Shown: piece after piece, positions 42,324 to 50,914 of the stretch
Layout: the number at the start of each line of letters is the position of its first letter
Numbering within the stretch: position 1 is the stretch's first letter
Source of the DNA: Bacillus sp. NTK034
Lineage (GTDB): Bacteria; Bacillota; Bacilli; Bacillales; Cytobacillaceae
Length of the DNA stretch: 64,000 nt
Direction of reading: 5' to 3'
NCBI RefSeq assembly: GCF_017303275.1
Contig: NZ_JAFKOJ010000008.1
Location: 1 to 64,000 of the forward strand
Made by a program: the position numbers and the translations under genes
The notes under the pieces: model-generated
Database searches by the model: none
Told to the model about the DNA's origin: nothing
What the model saw: only the letters and a program-made list of their open reading frames with translations

Positions 42324-43406
42324 ATGCAGGCAAAAGCTACAGTCAATCAAAAAACGGGAAACACATTAAACAATGCGTTTGCATCTCATTTTGCCAAGTC
42401 GATGTTTTTATCTGTTACAGCATTAGCCATTCTTTCTTTTATTGGCACTAGAATGTTTACACATGTTGATTTAAACCTTTACGGATATATGGTCGGAACG
42501 ATTGTGTTCATTGGAGGGTTTTTCTACAGGTTCATTGCCTGGGGCGAAAGGCCGCCAACAAAGCTTATCCTGAAAAAAGGACTGAAGCTGCTATTTAGAA
42601 AGTCAACGCCAAAAACGTCTGTTGAGCATCTTGCAACTTACAATTTTATCTGGAATAGGGGAATTTACCGATGGACTCAGCACGTGCTGATCGGCTGGGG
42701 CTGCATCTTATCCTGCTTCGTTACATTCCCTCTCGTTTTCGGCTGGATGTATTTTACGATGGATGACAATGGCCATTACAACATTATTGCAATGGGCATG
42801 AAGGTAATGACTGTCCCGGCAGATGGCATCATTGCCAACCTTTCTTATAACGCGCTGAATATTACAGCAGTAATGGTAATCGCTGGAGTTTGCATGGCGC
42901 TGTACCGCCGTCTGAAAAATATGCAGGCAAGAGCAGAGCAGAAATTTCTATATGATTTCATGCCTCTTTATATGCTGCTTCTAGTCAGCATCACAGGGTT
43001 GGCTTTAACCTTTATGAATATCTTTTTACACGGTGCGGGACAGCCGGCGATGTCACTGATCCATCAGTGGTCAGTCATCATTACACTGATTTACCTGCCA
43101 TTTGGAAAGCTTGCACATATTCCTTTCCGCCCAATGAGTGTTTTGGCAAGAAACTACAGAGAACATTATGCTGAACAAGGCATGCAGGAATGCAAAGTTT
43201 GCGGAGATCAATTTGTTTCATCAGAACAATCAAAAGATGTCGTCGATGTACTCGGCGTGAACGATATTGAATTTAAAGCAAAGGAAGGACATCATCTTGC
43301 AGAAATGTGCCTCCCTTGCAGAAGAAAATACCGGATTGCACAATTTTCCGGATTCCCTACCCATGAAGTGAAGGTCAAGGAGGCAAACCAGAATGCAAAG
43401 GGATAA
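42324..43406 (+). CDS. NarI-like cytochrome b with C-terminal tetra-Cys domain
   Basis: A 360-residue membrane protein. About six hydrophobic segments carry four well-placed His residues (near 120, 236, 247 and 265, in TQHVLI, FLHGAG, LIHQW and KLAHIPF), consistent with two b hemes as in NarI-type quinol dehydrogenases. After the membrane part, two CxxC pairs (Cys 290/293 in ECKVCG and 329/332 in CLPCR) suggest a zinc or iron site. GAGGAGG precedes the ATG. It overlaps the next gene by 14 nt. Likely the quinol-oxidising anchor of the nitrate reductase. Confidence 0.8.
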   Translation: MQAKATVNQKTGNTLNNAFASHFAKSMFLSVTALAILSFIGTRMFTHVDLNLYGYMVGTIVFIGGFFYRFIAWGERPPTKLILKKGLKLLFRKSTPKTSVEHLATYNFIWNRGIYRWTQHVLIGWGCILSCFVTFPLVFGWMYFTMDDNGHYNIIAMGMKVMTVPADGIIANLSYNALNITAVMVIAGVCMALYRRLKNMQARAEQKFLYDFMPLYMLLLVSITGLALTFMNIFLHGAGQPAMSLIHQWSVIITLIYLPFGKLAHIPFRPMSVLARNYREHYAEQGMQECKVCGDQFVSSEQSKDVVDVLGVNDIEFKAKEGHHLAEMCLPCRRKYRIAQFSGFPTHEVKVKEANQNAKG

Positions 43407-45561
43407 GTTTTTTAAAGAAATTGAGAATCTGAACCATCCGAATGAAAAATTGATAAAAACACACTGCAGCTATTGCGGCATGCAATGCGGAATGAATTTA
43501 AGGGTTAATACACAAACAAATAAAATAATCGGGGTCGAGCCCCGTTATGACTGGCCGGTTACGGTAGGGAAAATGTGCCCGAAAGGGGTTACCGCCTATC
43601 AGCAGACCAACCACAAAGACCGCCTGCTGAAACCGCTGATTCGGGATGATGCTTCTTTGAAGGGGACGGCAGAAGGGTTCCGTGAAGCAAGCTGGGATGA
43701 AGCATACGATTTAATTGCGAAAAAATTCAAAGAGCTGCAAACGGAATACGGAAAAGATTCACTCTCCGTCTTCAGCGGGGTATCTATGACAAATGAAAAA
43801 TGTTATCTGACAGGTAAATTTGCCCGTGTTGCTCTTGCAACAAGATATATTGACTATAACGGCCGTTTCTGTATGTCAAGTGCTGCCGGCGGATTCCTCC
43901 GTTCTTTCGGAGTGGATAGAGGCTCAACATTGCCATGGACAGATATTCATGAAACGGATTGCCTGTTTATCGCTGGTAGCAATACAGCTGAATGCCATCC
44001 AACTTCCATGTTCCGCATTTGGAACGTTCAGGAAAGAGGAGGCTATATCATTGTAGCTGATCCCCGGGAAACGCCAATTGCCAGAAGAGCTGACCTTCAT
44101 CTTGACCTGCAGCCCGGAACAGACCTTGCACTTGCAAACGGGATTGTTAATCAATTGATTGAGATGGGCTATATAGATGAAGAATTCATTAATAAGCACA
44201 CGAACGGTTTTGAAGAAACAAAGGAGCTTGTAAAGGATTTCACTCCTGAATATACAAGCATGCTGACTGGTGTGGCGCCGGAAAAAATCATTCGCGCTGC
44301 CGAAATATACGGAAAAGCTCCAAATGCAGTTGTCATGTTTGCACGAGGTGTTGAACAGCAGCATAAGGGTGTTGATAATGTTTCCGCCTACACCAATATG
44401 GCGCTTGTTACAGGTAAGATCGGCCGTCCAAATGCCGGAGTAGCCACTTTCACCGGGCAGGGCAATGGACAGGGAGGAAGAGAGCATGGACAAAAATCAG
44501 ATTTGCTTCCAGGCTACCGGAAAATTACAAATCCAAAACATGTTGAAGAAGTATGCTGTGTTTGGGGAATCACACCTGAAGAAATGCCGCAGCCTGGTGT
44601 ATCTGCTTATGAAATGATTGAGCTGATGGAGCAAAAAACGATTCGAGGTTTATACCTTCTATGTTCGAATCCTGCAGTATCTGCACCAAATCAAAATTTT
44701 GTCAGGAAAGCATTTAAGACCTTGGATTTCATGGTATGCTCCGATTTCTACCTTTCTGAATCGGCAGAATTTGCAGATGTTGTTCTTCCGGCTGTCACAT
44801 GGTCAGAGGATGAAGGAACAGTAACGAATATTGAAGGCCGCATTATTAAAATCAATAAGGCACAGGAACCTGTCGGAGAATCGAAGCCGGACTGGCAAAT
44901 CCAAGTGGAGCTGGCTGAACGCTTAGGAAAAGGAAAATACTTTTCACACCTAAAAACGGCACGAGATGTTGCAGATGAGTTCAGACTGGCTACCAAAGGC
45001 GGCTATGCTGATTACTATGGAGCTACATGGGATAAAATCGACAGGCAGGACGGGGTTTTTTGGCCGTGCAAAGATGAGAATGATGAAGGTACACCACATA
45101 TGTTCCTAGATAAAAAATTCTACCATCCGGACGGCAAAGCAAAGATTTGCGCGCTGCCATACCGTCCGCCAGCTGAAGAACCATGTGAAAAATATCCGCT
45201 CCGTTTAACAACGGGAAGGGTGGTATACCACTATCTATCTGGCAATCAGACTAGAAGAATACCATTCCTTCATGATATGTGCCCTGAACCATTTGTGGAG
45301 ATCCATCCGGAAACAGCATCAAAATATAATATGGAACATGAAGAAAGGGTCCGTTTATTTACAAGAAGAGGCGAGGCCATCTATAAAGTTAAAATTACGG
45401 AAGCCATCCGGATAGATACCGTCTTTGTTCCATACCATTTTGGACATGAAGATTCTATTAATCTATTGACGATTGCAGCATTAGATCCAATATCACGTAT
45501 GCCTGAGTTCAAGGCATGTGCTGCACAGCTGGAAAAAGTCGAATTAAAGAAGGTGCAATAA
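43393..45561 (+). CDS. NasC-like molybdopterin nitrate reductase catalytic subunit
   Basis: A 722-residue MGD-molybdoenzyme. A [4Fe-4S] site is formed by Cys 25, 28, 32 and 62 (HCSYCGMQCG...KMCPKG). The Mo-ligand Cys is near 160 in YNGRFCMSSAA, as in assimilatory NasC, and GQGNGQGGREHGQK and the C-terminal TTGRVVYHYLSGNQTRR fit the same family. There is no Tat signal, so it is cytoplasmic. Its partners (ferredoxin, Rieske, cytochrome b) suggest quinol-linked, respiratory use of this assimilatory-type enzyme. No nitrite reductase is nearby. Confidence 0.88.
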   Translation: MQRDKFFKEIENLNHPNEKLIKTHCSYCGMQCGMNLRVNTQTNKIIGVEPRYDWPVTVGKMCPKGVTAYQQTNHKDRLLKPLIRDDASLKGTAEGFREASWDEAYDLIAKKFKELQTEYGKDSLSVFSGVSMTNEKCYLTGKFARVALATRYIDYNGRFCMSSAAGGFLRSFGVDRGSTLPWTDIHETDCLFIAGSNTAECHPTSMFRIWNVQERGGYIIVADPRETPIARRADLHLDLQPGTDLALANGIVNQLIEMGYIDEEFINKHTNGFEETKELVKDFTPEYTSMLTGVAPEKIIRAAEIYGKAPNAVVMFARGVEQQHKGVDNVSAYTNMALVTGKIGRPNAGVATFTGQGNGQGGREHGQKSDLLPGYRKITNPKHVEEVCCVWGITPEEMPQPGVSAYEMIELMEQKTIRGLYLLCSNPAVSAPNQNFVRKAFKTLDFMVCSDFYLSESAEFADVVLPAVTWSEDEGTVTNIEGRIIKINKAQEPVGESKPDWQIQVELAERLGKGKYFSHLKTARDVADEFRLATKGGYADYYGATWDKIDRQDGVFWPCKDENDEGTPHMFLDKKFYHPDGKAKICALPYRPPAEEPCEKYPLRLTTGRVVYHYLSGNQTRRIPFLHDMCPEPFVEIHPETASKYNMEHEERVRLFTRRGEAIYKVKITEAIRIDTVFVPYHFGHEDSINLLTIAALDPISRMPEFKACAAQLEKVELKKVQ

Positions 45562-46122
45562 ATGAAAAAGAGGCTGTATTTAGAACTTGAAAACTGTATA
45601 GGATGCCGTTCTTGTCTGGCAGCATGTACACAATGCGGGGGGCATGAGGAGCGAAACAGAAACTATGTGTATGATGTAAATCCTCTTGTGAACCGGCAGA
45701 CGATGCCTCTCATGTGCCTTCACTGTGAAAATCCGGCATGTGCCCGAAGCTGTCCGGCCCAGGCCATTCAAATTCATGAGACAGGCGCTGTGTTATCTGC
45801 ACTGGTGGAAAAGTGTATTGGCTGCCAGAACTGTACAATTGCCTGCCCATACGGCATACCAAAATTTGATCAAGAGCAGAACTTAATGTACAAATGTGAC
45901 CTATGTATTGACCGTACTAAAGATGGAATTCCTCCTATGTGTGCGAGTGTATGTCCATCCAATACACTGCAATGGCTGTCAGATGAAGAAATTGAAAACA
46001 AGAAGAAGCAATTTAACCTTGATAACGGCAAATGGGTGACAAGCATGCCATATCTAGAAGGCGAAACAAATGTAAAGGTAAATCTGCCGGGAATCCTGCA
46101 GGGGATTACAAAGCTGTTTTAG
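45562..46122 (+). CDS. four-cluster 4Fe-4S ferredoxin subunit
   Basis: A 186-residue iron-sulfur protein of the NrfC/HycB/DmsB type. Four Cys groups are visible: CIGCRSCLAAC, CLHCENPACARSCP, CIGCQNCTIACP, and CDLCID with CASVCP. It has no signal peptide and starts right after the catalytic gene stop. It would move electrons between the membrane subunits and the molybdoenzyme. Confidence 0.92.
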   Translation: MKKRLYLELENCIGCRSCLAACTQCGGHEERNRNYVYDVNPLVNRQTMPLMCLHCENPACARSCPAQAIQIHETGAVLSALVEKCIGCQNCTIACPYGIPKFDQEQNLMYKCDLCIDRTKDGIPPMCASVCPSNTLQWLSDEEIENKKKQFNLDNGKWVTSMPYLEGETNVKVNLPGILQGITKLF

Positions 46123-46134
46123 GAGGGATTAGGG

Positions 46135-46659
46135 ATGTCTGAAAAGAATAACAAGATTCCCTTTAATGAAGATAATTATACGCATAATATCGAACGGAAT
46201 AACGAAAGAAAACTGGATAGACGCGGGTTCATGAAAACTTTGGTTGGTGCCGCAGGTGTATTTGCAGTTTCCTCCCTTCCCTGGGGGGCAGTAGCTGCCA
46301 AAGAATTAATGGGGCTTGGCGAAAAGGAATATCCTCATAAGAAAATAACCGAATTAAGCAAGCTGCCAATCGGCGATGCAGTGGAGTTCAAGTTTCCCGG
46401 AGATCATGATGACGCAATATTAATCCGCTTATCAGAGAACAAGTATGTTGCCTATCAGAATGCGTGTACACATTTGCGCTGCCCGGTATTTTGGGTGAAG
46501 GAGCAAGGTGAAATGATCTGCCCTTGCCACCATGGAAAGTTCGATGTGGAGACTGGTTCGCCAACTGCGGGGCCGCCAAGAAGGCCGCTTCCGGAAATCC
46601 AGGTTAAGGTGGAGGATGGAGCAATCTTTGCTGTGAGGGTGAAACGTTATGAAGCGTAG
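46135..46659 (+). CDS. Rieske [2Fe-2S] protein with Tat signal
   Basis: A 174-residue protein. The twin-arginine motif DRRGFMK at about 29-35 is followed by a hydrophobic stretch (LVGAAGVFAVSSLPWGAVAA), so it is exported folded and probably stays anchored. The Rieske ligands CTH...CPCHHG and the extra disulfide Cys are present. It overlaps the next gene by 11 nt. A Rieske subunit is not part of the usual Nar or Nas enzymes and implies a bc-like electron path outside the membrane. Confidence 0.92.
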   Translation: MSEKNNKIPFNEDNYTHNIERNNERKLDRRGFMKTLVGAAGVFAVSSLPWGAVAAKELMGLGEKEYPHKKITELSKLPIGDAVEFKFPGDHDDAILIRLSENKYVAYQNACTHLRCPVFWVKEQGEMICPCHHGKFDVETGSPTAGPPRRPLPEIQVKVEDGAIFAVRVKRYEA

Positions 46660-46840
46660 CTATCTGGGTGTCATCATTTTGGCCGCGATATTATTGATGA
46701 ATATTGTCTTTACCCAATATATGGTCCACCAATACTATTATGAAAACTATATAAATGTACTCATTTTCGGCGGACTGAATATTGTTCTTTTTCCCCTGGC
46801 TGTATTCGCTTATAAAAAGACGATTAACATGAGGGTGTGA
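46649..46840 (+). CDS. small two-span membrane protein of the nitrate operon
   Basis: A 63-residue protein with two hydrophobic segments (YLGVIILAAILLMNIVFTQY and NVLIFGGLNIVLFPLAVFAY). It overlaps the Rieske gene and ends just before the next start. Likely a small subunit or assembly factor of the membrane complex; no family recognised. Confidence 0.75.
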   Translation: MKRSYLGVIILAAILLMNIVFTQYMVHQYYYENYINVLIFGGLNIVLFPLAVFAYKKTINMRV

Positions 46841-46845
46841 TTTCT

Positions 46846-47157
46846 ATGAACAGTGAAACATATCTTGATTTTTGTTTTGTAAGAGAAAAATCAGGAGATT
46901 TTGCTCCAGAAGTTGATCGGCTCCTTACCAAACTCTTTAAGGGAGTACGCCTCAACTGGTATTTGGATGAGAAATCTCATGATGGAATGGATATTGTTGT
47001 AGCGGAGATAAAAGGCATGAGCAAATGGCAATCAGAGGAGGAAACCATTGAATTTATAGAAGAAAATGCAAGTGAATCATTCTGGAAATATCTGCAGGGT
47101 TATCAAATGTATATTTACCCTGATAAAAGAGGGTGCGGCAGCTGTGGAACTCATTAA
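46846..47157 (+). CDS. unknown protein of the nitrate operon, C-terminal CGSC
   Basis: A 103-residue cytoplasmic protein starting MNSETYLDFCFVREKSGDFA. It is acidic in the middle and ends in KRGCGSCGTH. The terminal CxxC could hold a metal or be redox active. GAGGGTG lies before the ATG. Conserved placement between the Rieske and transporter genes would suggest an assembly role, but no domain is recognised. It overlaps the next gene by 14 nt. Confidence 0.7.
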   Translation: MNSETYLDFCFVREKSGDFAPEVDRLLTKLFKGVRLNWYLDEKSHDGMDIVVAEIKGMSKWQSEEETIEFIEENASESFWKYLQGYQMYIYPDKRGCGSCGTH

Positions 47158-47419
47158 AAAAGAAGATTTGGACCGCTTTGTCCGGCAAAATGTGCAGGTG
47201 GCAATTTTAGATGAAGAGGGAAATAACAAAGCCCCTTTTGTTCACAAAGAAATTATAAAAACCGGGTTTTGCCCAGATGGTACACATTTGCGTATTTATT
47301 TTGACCATATGAACTTTTTTGCGGTCCCGCTGACTTCCTCTGTGGAAGCATCTGAGAGCAGGTGGGCTGCTCTTGATCAGGAAGCCGGATTAAAATATGT
47401 GATAAAGAAGAGAGCGTGA
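47144..47419 (+). CDS. unknown small protein of the nitrate operon
   Basis: A 91-residue protein beginning at a GTG (47144) with MELIKKEDLDRFVRQNVQVA. It contains FCPDGTHLRIYFDHMNFFAVPL. The GTG has GAGGGTG upstream and lies inside the end of the previous gene. No family recognised. Operon position is the only functional hint. Confidence 0.65.
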   Translation: MELIKKEDLDRFVRQNVQVAILDEEGNNKAPFVHKEIIKTGFCPDGTHLRIYFDHMNFFAVPLTSSVEASESRWAALDQEAGLKYVIKKRA

Positions 47420-47424
47420 ACACA

Positions 47425-48933
47425 ATGATAAGAAAAATACAGCTGCCTTTGCAGACGTTAAACTTAGTAGCCGGGTTTATGGTTTGGGTGCTGATATCCT
47501 CCCTTATGCCGTTTATTAAGGAAGATATCCATATTCCAGCCGACAAGCTTGCCCTAGTAACAGCAGTTCCGGTGATCCTCGGGTCTCTGCTTCGTATTCC
47601 TCTGGGGTATTATGCCAATCAGTTTGGAGCAAGAATAATCTTTATGCTGAGCTTTATTCTTCTATTATTTCCAGTCTATTATATCAGTATAGCTGATTCC
47701 ATTACTGATTTACTGATCGGGGGATTATTCCTCGGTCTTGGAGGAGCCGTGTTCTCTGTTGGTGTTACCTCTCTTCCAAAGTATTATCCAAAGGAGCGCC
47801 ATGGGTTTGTAAATGGAATATACGGTGCAGGTAATCTTGGAACAGCTATAACCGCATTTGCGGCTCCAGTCGTTGCCACAAAGTTTGGCTGGTCCCTAAC
47901 CGTACAAATTTATCTTGTCCTGCTCGGAATCTTCATTGCAGCAAACTTCCTTCTTGGTGATAAAAAAGAAGTTAAGGTGCAGACACCGCTTCTGGAACAG
48001 ATTAAAGGCGTCTATAAAAATGAAAAGCTGTGGCTCTTGAGCTTATTCTATTTCATTACTTTTGGATCATTTGTTGCGTTTACCATTTATCTGCCGAATT
48101 TCCTTGTGGCTCATTTTGAACTTGATAAAGTGGATGCGGGATTAAGGACAGCCGGATTCATCGTCCTTGCAACTGCCATGAGACCAATTGGCGGCTGGCT
48201 TGCAGACCGATTCCATTCTTTAATTCTTCTCATGTTTGTCTTTGGAGTTTATACCATCTCTGCAGTAATTCTGTCATTATCTCCGTCCATTACATGGTAT
48301 ACATTTGGGTGTTTAAGTATTGCTCTATCAGCTGGAATTGGGAATGGTGTGATTTTTAAGCTGGTGCCTATGTACTTCCAGAAGCAGGCGGGTATCGTAA
48401 ACGGAATTGTTTCCGCAATGGGCGGCCTGGGAGGATTTTTCCCGCCGCTGATATTGACCCTGTTATTTAATATCACCGGCCATTATGCGATTGGCTTTAT
48501 GGCATTGTCAGAAGTGGCGCTTGCCAGCCTGATTCTGGTTGTTTGGATGTATTTCCAAGGGAAAATGGAAATTGCAAGCCAGGTGATTGATCATACAATT
48601 GAAGGAATTCTGGTAACGGATAAGGGCGGCAAAATAATCTCTGTAAACCCTGCTTTCACAGAAATAACCGGATACAAGGAAGAAGAAGCAGTCGGCAAAA
48701 ATCCGAATATCCTTAAATCAGGAAAGCAGGCTAAGGGCTTTTACCAGGACTTATGGACTTCAATCGAAAAAAATGGATTCTGGCAAGGGGAAATATGGAA
48801 TTGCCGCAAAGACGGAGAAGAATATCTCCAATGGCTTACCATAAGTGCAATTAAAAATGATGCTGGAGATGTGGTCCAATACGCTGGCATGTTCAGTGAC
48901 ATTTCCAGCCATCGGGTCAAAAAAGCAAAATAG
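47425..48933 (+). CDS. NarK-like nitrate/nitrite MFS transporter fused to a PAS domain
   Basis: A 502-residue fusion. Residues ~1-380 are a 12-helix MFS transporter with NarK-like features (GGAVFSVGVTSLPKYYPKER, GAGNLGTA, GIGNGVIFKLVP). Residues ~385-500 are a PAS domain starting VIDHTIEGILVTDKGGKI with FTEITGYKEEE and a PAC tail. The ATG at 47425 has AAGAAGAGAG upstream; a GTG at 47416 overlaps that site. The next gene is a kinase without its own sensor, so the PAS tail may report transport or nitrate to it. Confidence 0.87.
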   Translation: MIRKIQLPLQTLNLVAGFMVWVLISSLMPFIKEDIHIPADKLALVTAVPVILGSLLRIPLGYYANQFGARIIFMLSFILLLFPVYYISIADSITDLLIGGLFLGLGGAVFSVGVTSLPKYYPKERHGFVNGIYGAGNLGTAITAFAAPVVATKFGWSLTVQIYLVLLGIFIAANFLLGDKKEVKVQTPLLEQIKGVYKNEKLWLLSLFYFITFGSFVAFTIYLPNFLVAHFELDKVDAGLRTAGFIVLATAMRPIGGWLADRFHSLILLMFVFGVYTISAVILSLSPSITWYTFGCLSIALSAGIGNGVIFKLVPMYFQKQAGIVNGIVSAMGGLGGFFPPLILTLLFNITGHYAIGFMALSEVALASLILVVWMYFQGKMEIASQVIDHTIEGILVTDKGGKIISVNPAFTEITGYKEEEAVGKNPNILKSGKQAKGFYQDLWTSIEKNGFWQGEIWNCRKDGEEYLQWLTISAIKNDAGDVVQYAGMFSDISSHRVKKAK

Positions 48934-48967
48934 AAGCAAAAACAAAGTCATAAGGAGGAGGGATGAA

Positions 48968-49618
48968 ATGGAAACACAGCCAGCAAAGAAAAATATCAGT
49001 TCCTATATTATTCAGTCACAGGAAGATGAGATCAAGCGCATTGCCCTGGAGCTTCACGAAGGGGTCGGACAGACGCTTTACAGCTTATATACAGGCATGC
49101 AGTTCATTCAAACCGCTGTTGATCAGCCCGAGATGAAAGGCTATGTTGGAGATATGGCGCAATTGATGGAAAAAACAATTCAGGAAATCAGGCTTCTGGC
49201 TGTGGAATTGCATCCCCCTGCTCTGGGAACCCTCGGCCTGCTGCCGGCGCTGAAAACTTATCTGAAATTATACACCTCCACATATGGAATTACAGTGGAT
49301 CTTAAAAATGAGGGGATGGAAGTCCAAATCAGTGAAAGGGAAAGCATAACTTTGTTCCGAGTTTGCCAGGAAGCTTTGGCAAACATAGCCAGGTATGCTG
49401 ACACAATGAGTGCAGTTATCTTCCTGCAATGGAAACCGGGACAGCTTTCTATTAGCATTGAAGACAAGGGCAAGGGCTTTGATGTTAATGCCGGGATGCA
49501 AAAATCGACTGGCCTGGCTGCCATGATTGAAAGAATGTGTTTAATCAGCGGCAAGTGTGTCATCAGCTCCAAAATCGGCGATGGGACTACAATAGATATC
49601 AGCCTTCCGTTATACTAA
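48968..49618 (+). CDS. HisKA_3 histidine kinase lacking a sensor domain
   Basis: A 216-residue cytoplasmic kinase. The phospho-His is in IALELHEGVGQTLYSL, an N-box occurs in CQEALANIARYA, and the ATP lid has DKGKGFD and GLAAMIERM. Only about 30 residues precede the H-box, so there is no input domain. AAGGAGGAGGG precedes the ATG at 48968. It likely phosphorylates the response regulator at 49796 and may take its signal from the PAS-fused transporter. Confidence 0.88.
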   Translation: METQPAKKNISSYIIQSQEDEIKRIALELHEGVGQTLYSLYTGMQFIQTAVDQPEMKGYVGDMAQLMEKTIQEIRLLAVELHPPALGTLGLLPALKTYLKLYTSTYGITVDLKNEGMEVQISERESITLFRVCQEALANIARYADTMSAVIFLQWKPGQLSISIEDKGKGFDVNAGMQKSTGLAAMIERMCLISGKCVISSKIGDGTTIDISLPLY

Positions 49619-49795
49619 GATTATACTTAACAAGGGACCTGCGCAAAGCGGCTCCCTTGTTGCCTATTAAAGATAATTTTTTCACGGAAATTGCTACTTT
49701 GTATTTCGAGGACTGGCTGGCGTATGCAGCCTTCCCCCTCGGATAGGCAAGGCTTGCACTTTCTCGTGTGGATAAATGGTAAAGGGGGAGCAAGG

Positions 49796-50449
49796 TTGAT
49801 CAATATTTTACTTTGCGACGACCACGCGGTAGTCAGAATGGGGTTGAAAATGCTTTTAAATAACCATGAAGACATGCAGGTGGTTGGTGAAGCTTCGGAA
49901 GGCAACGAAGGGATTCAGCAGGCACTTGAATTAAAGCCTGATGTGGTAGTAATGGATTTGAGCATGCCCCATGGAAAAGATGGCATGTCAGCAACGTCAG
50001 AATTGAAAAAATTAATGCCGGAAATAGCGATCCTGATTTTGACCATGCACGATGATGAAGAGTACTTATTCAGGGCGATCCAAGCGGGTGCTTCGGGATG
50101 TATTTTAAAAAGTGCCCCTCATGATGAACTGCTGGCGGCAATCCGGTCTGTTGCAAGCGGGAATGCCTATTTGCATCCTTCAGCAACTAAAAGGCTGATG
50201 GAAGAATATATCGGAAGTGTAAAGCAGGGTAACACCGATACATTCAATCTGTTGTCTGACAGGGAAAAAGAGGTTCTTACCTTAATAGCCAAAGGATTTT
50301 CCAATAAGGAAATTGCTGAACAGCTTGTGATTAGTGTAAAGACAGTTGAAACCCATAAAGGTAATTTAATGGAAAAACTTCAGATGAAAACCAGACCGGA
50401 ACTTGTTGCCTATGCCTTAAAGAAAGGGCTGCTTGGTTATGGAATATAA
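49796..50449 (+). CDS. nreC: NarL/LuxR-type response regulator (NreC-like)
   Basis: A 217-residue regulator. The receiver domain has the acidic pair in CDDH, the phospho-Asp in VVVMDLSMP and Lys in LKSAP. The LuxR-type HTH holds LSDREKEVLTLIAKGFSNKE and TVETHKGNLM. The TTG start at 49796 is preceded by AAAGGGGGAG; the open frame extends upstream without a site. The 177-bp gap before it has an AACAAGGGA / TCCCTTGTT inverted repeat. It is the likely activator of the operon at 42324. Confidence 0.88.
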   Translation: MINILLCDDHAVVRMGLKMLLNNHEDMQVVGEASEGNEGIQQALELKPDVVVMDLSMPHGKDGMSATSELKKLMPEIAILILTMHDDEEYLFRAIQAGASGCILKSAPHDELLAAIRSVASGNAYLHPSATKRLMEEYIGSVKQGNTDTFNLLSDREKEVLTLIAKGFSNKEIAEQLVISVKTVETHKGNLMEKLQMKTRPELVAYALKKGLLGYGI

Positions 50450-50891
50450 GGGGTGCAGCCAGGGAGAAAGCGCGCTTATTGCTCAGGCTTGTGAAAAGGT
50501 GCTGGCAGAGCTGGACTGTGATTTTGTGGGATTGGCACTGCAAAATACAGATAGCCCGGATGTAAGGTGGCATTTTGCCGCTGGAAATATCAACGAAAAA
50601 TATAAGCGGATTACAGTAAGGTACGGCAAAGGCATTGCAGGAAAGGTGATTTCAACCGGCAGGCCGATGTGCGTAGAAAACTTCCCTGAAAATGTCGCTG
50701 GAAAAGCTTTGGAATACCCGATTATGCTTGCTGAAGCCCTGAAGTATGCTTATGCTGTTCCCATTCATTTTAAAGGAATCCCCAAAGGAGTCCTTTTGAT
50801 CGGGAACCGGTCCGGTCAGCCTATAAATGAAAACAAGCAAAGCACTGCAAGGGATGCAGCGAGGACACTTGAACTAAAGCTGAATGGTTAA
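50439..50891 (+). CDS. nreA: GAF domain protein (NreA-like nitrate receptor)
   Basis: A 150-residue single GAF domain with VLAELDCDFVGLALQN, ITVRYGKGIAGKVISTGRPM and PIHFKGIPKGVLLIGNR. Position between an NreC-like regulator and a kinase matches NreA of staphylococci, which binds nitrate and holds the kinase off. The gene starts at ATG 50439 within the end of the regulator gene; a TTG at 50433 is an alternative. The gene order here is C-A-B rather than A-B-C. Confidence 0.75.
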   Translation: MEYKGCSQGESALIAQACEKVLAELDCDFVGLALQNTDSPDVRWHFAAGNINEKYKRITVRYGKGIAGKVISTGRPMCVENFPENVAGKALEYPIMLAEALKYAYAVPIHFKGIPKGVLLIGNRSGQPINENKQSTARDAARTLELKLNG

Positions 50892-50914
50892 AAAATGCAA
50901 CTGGAGGAACGTAA

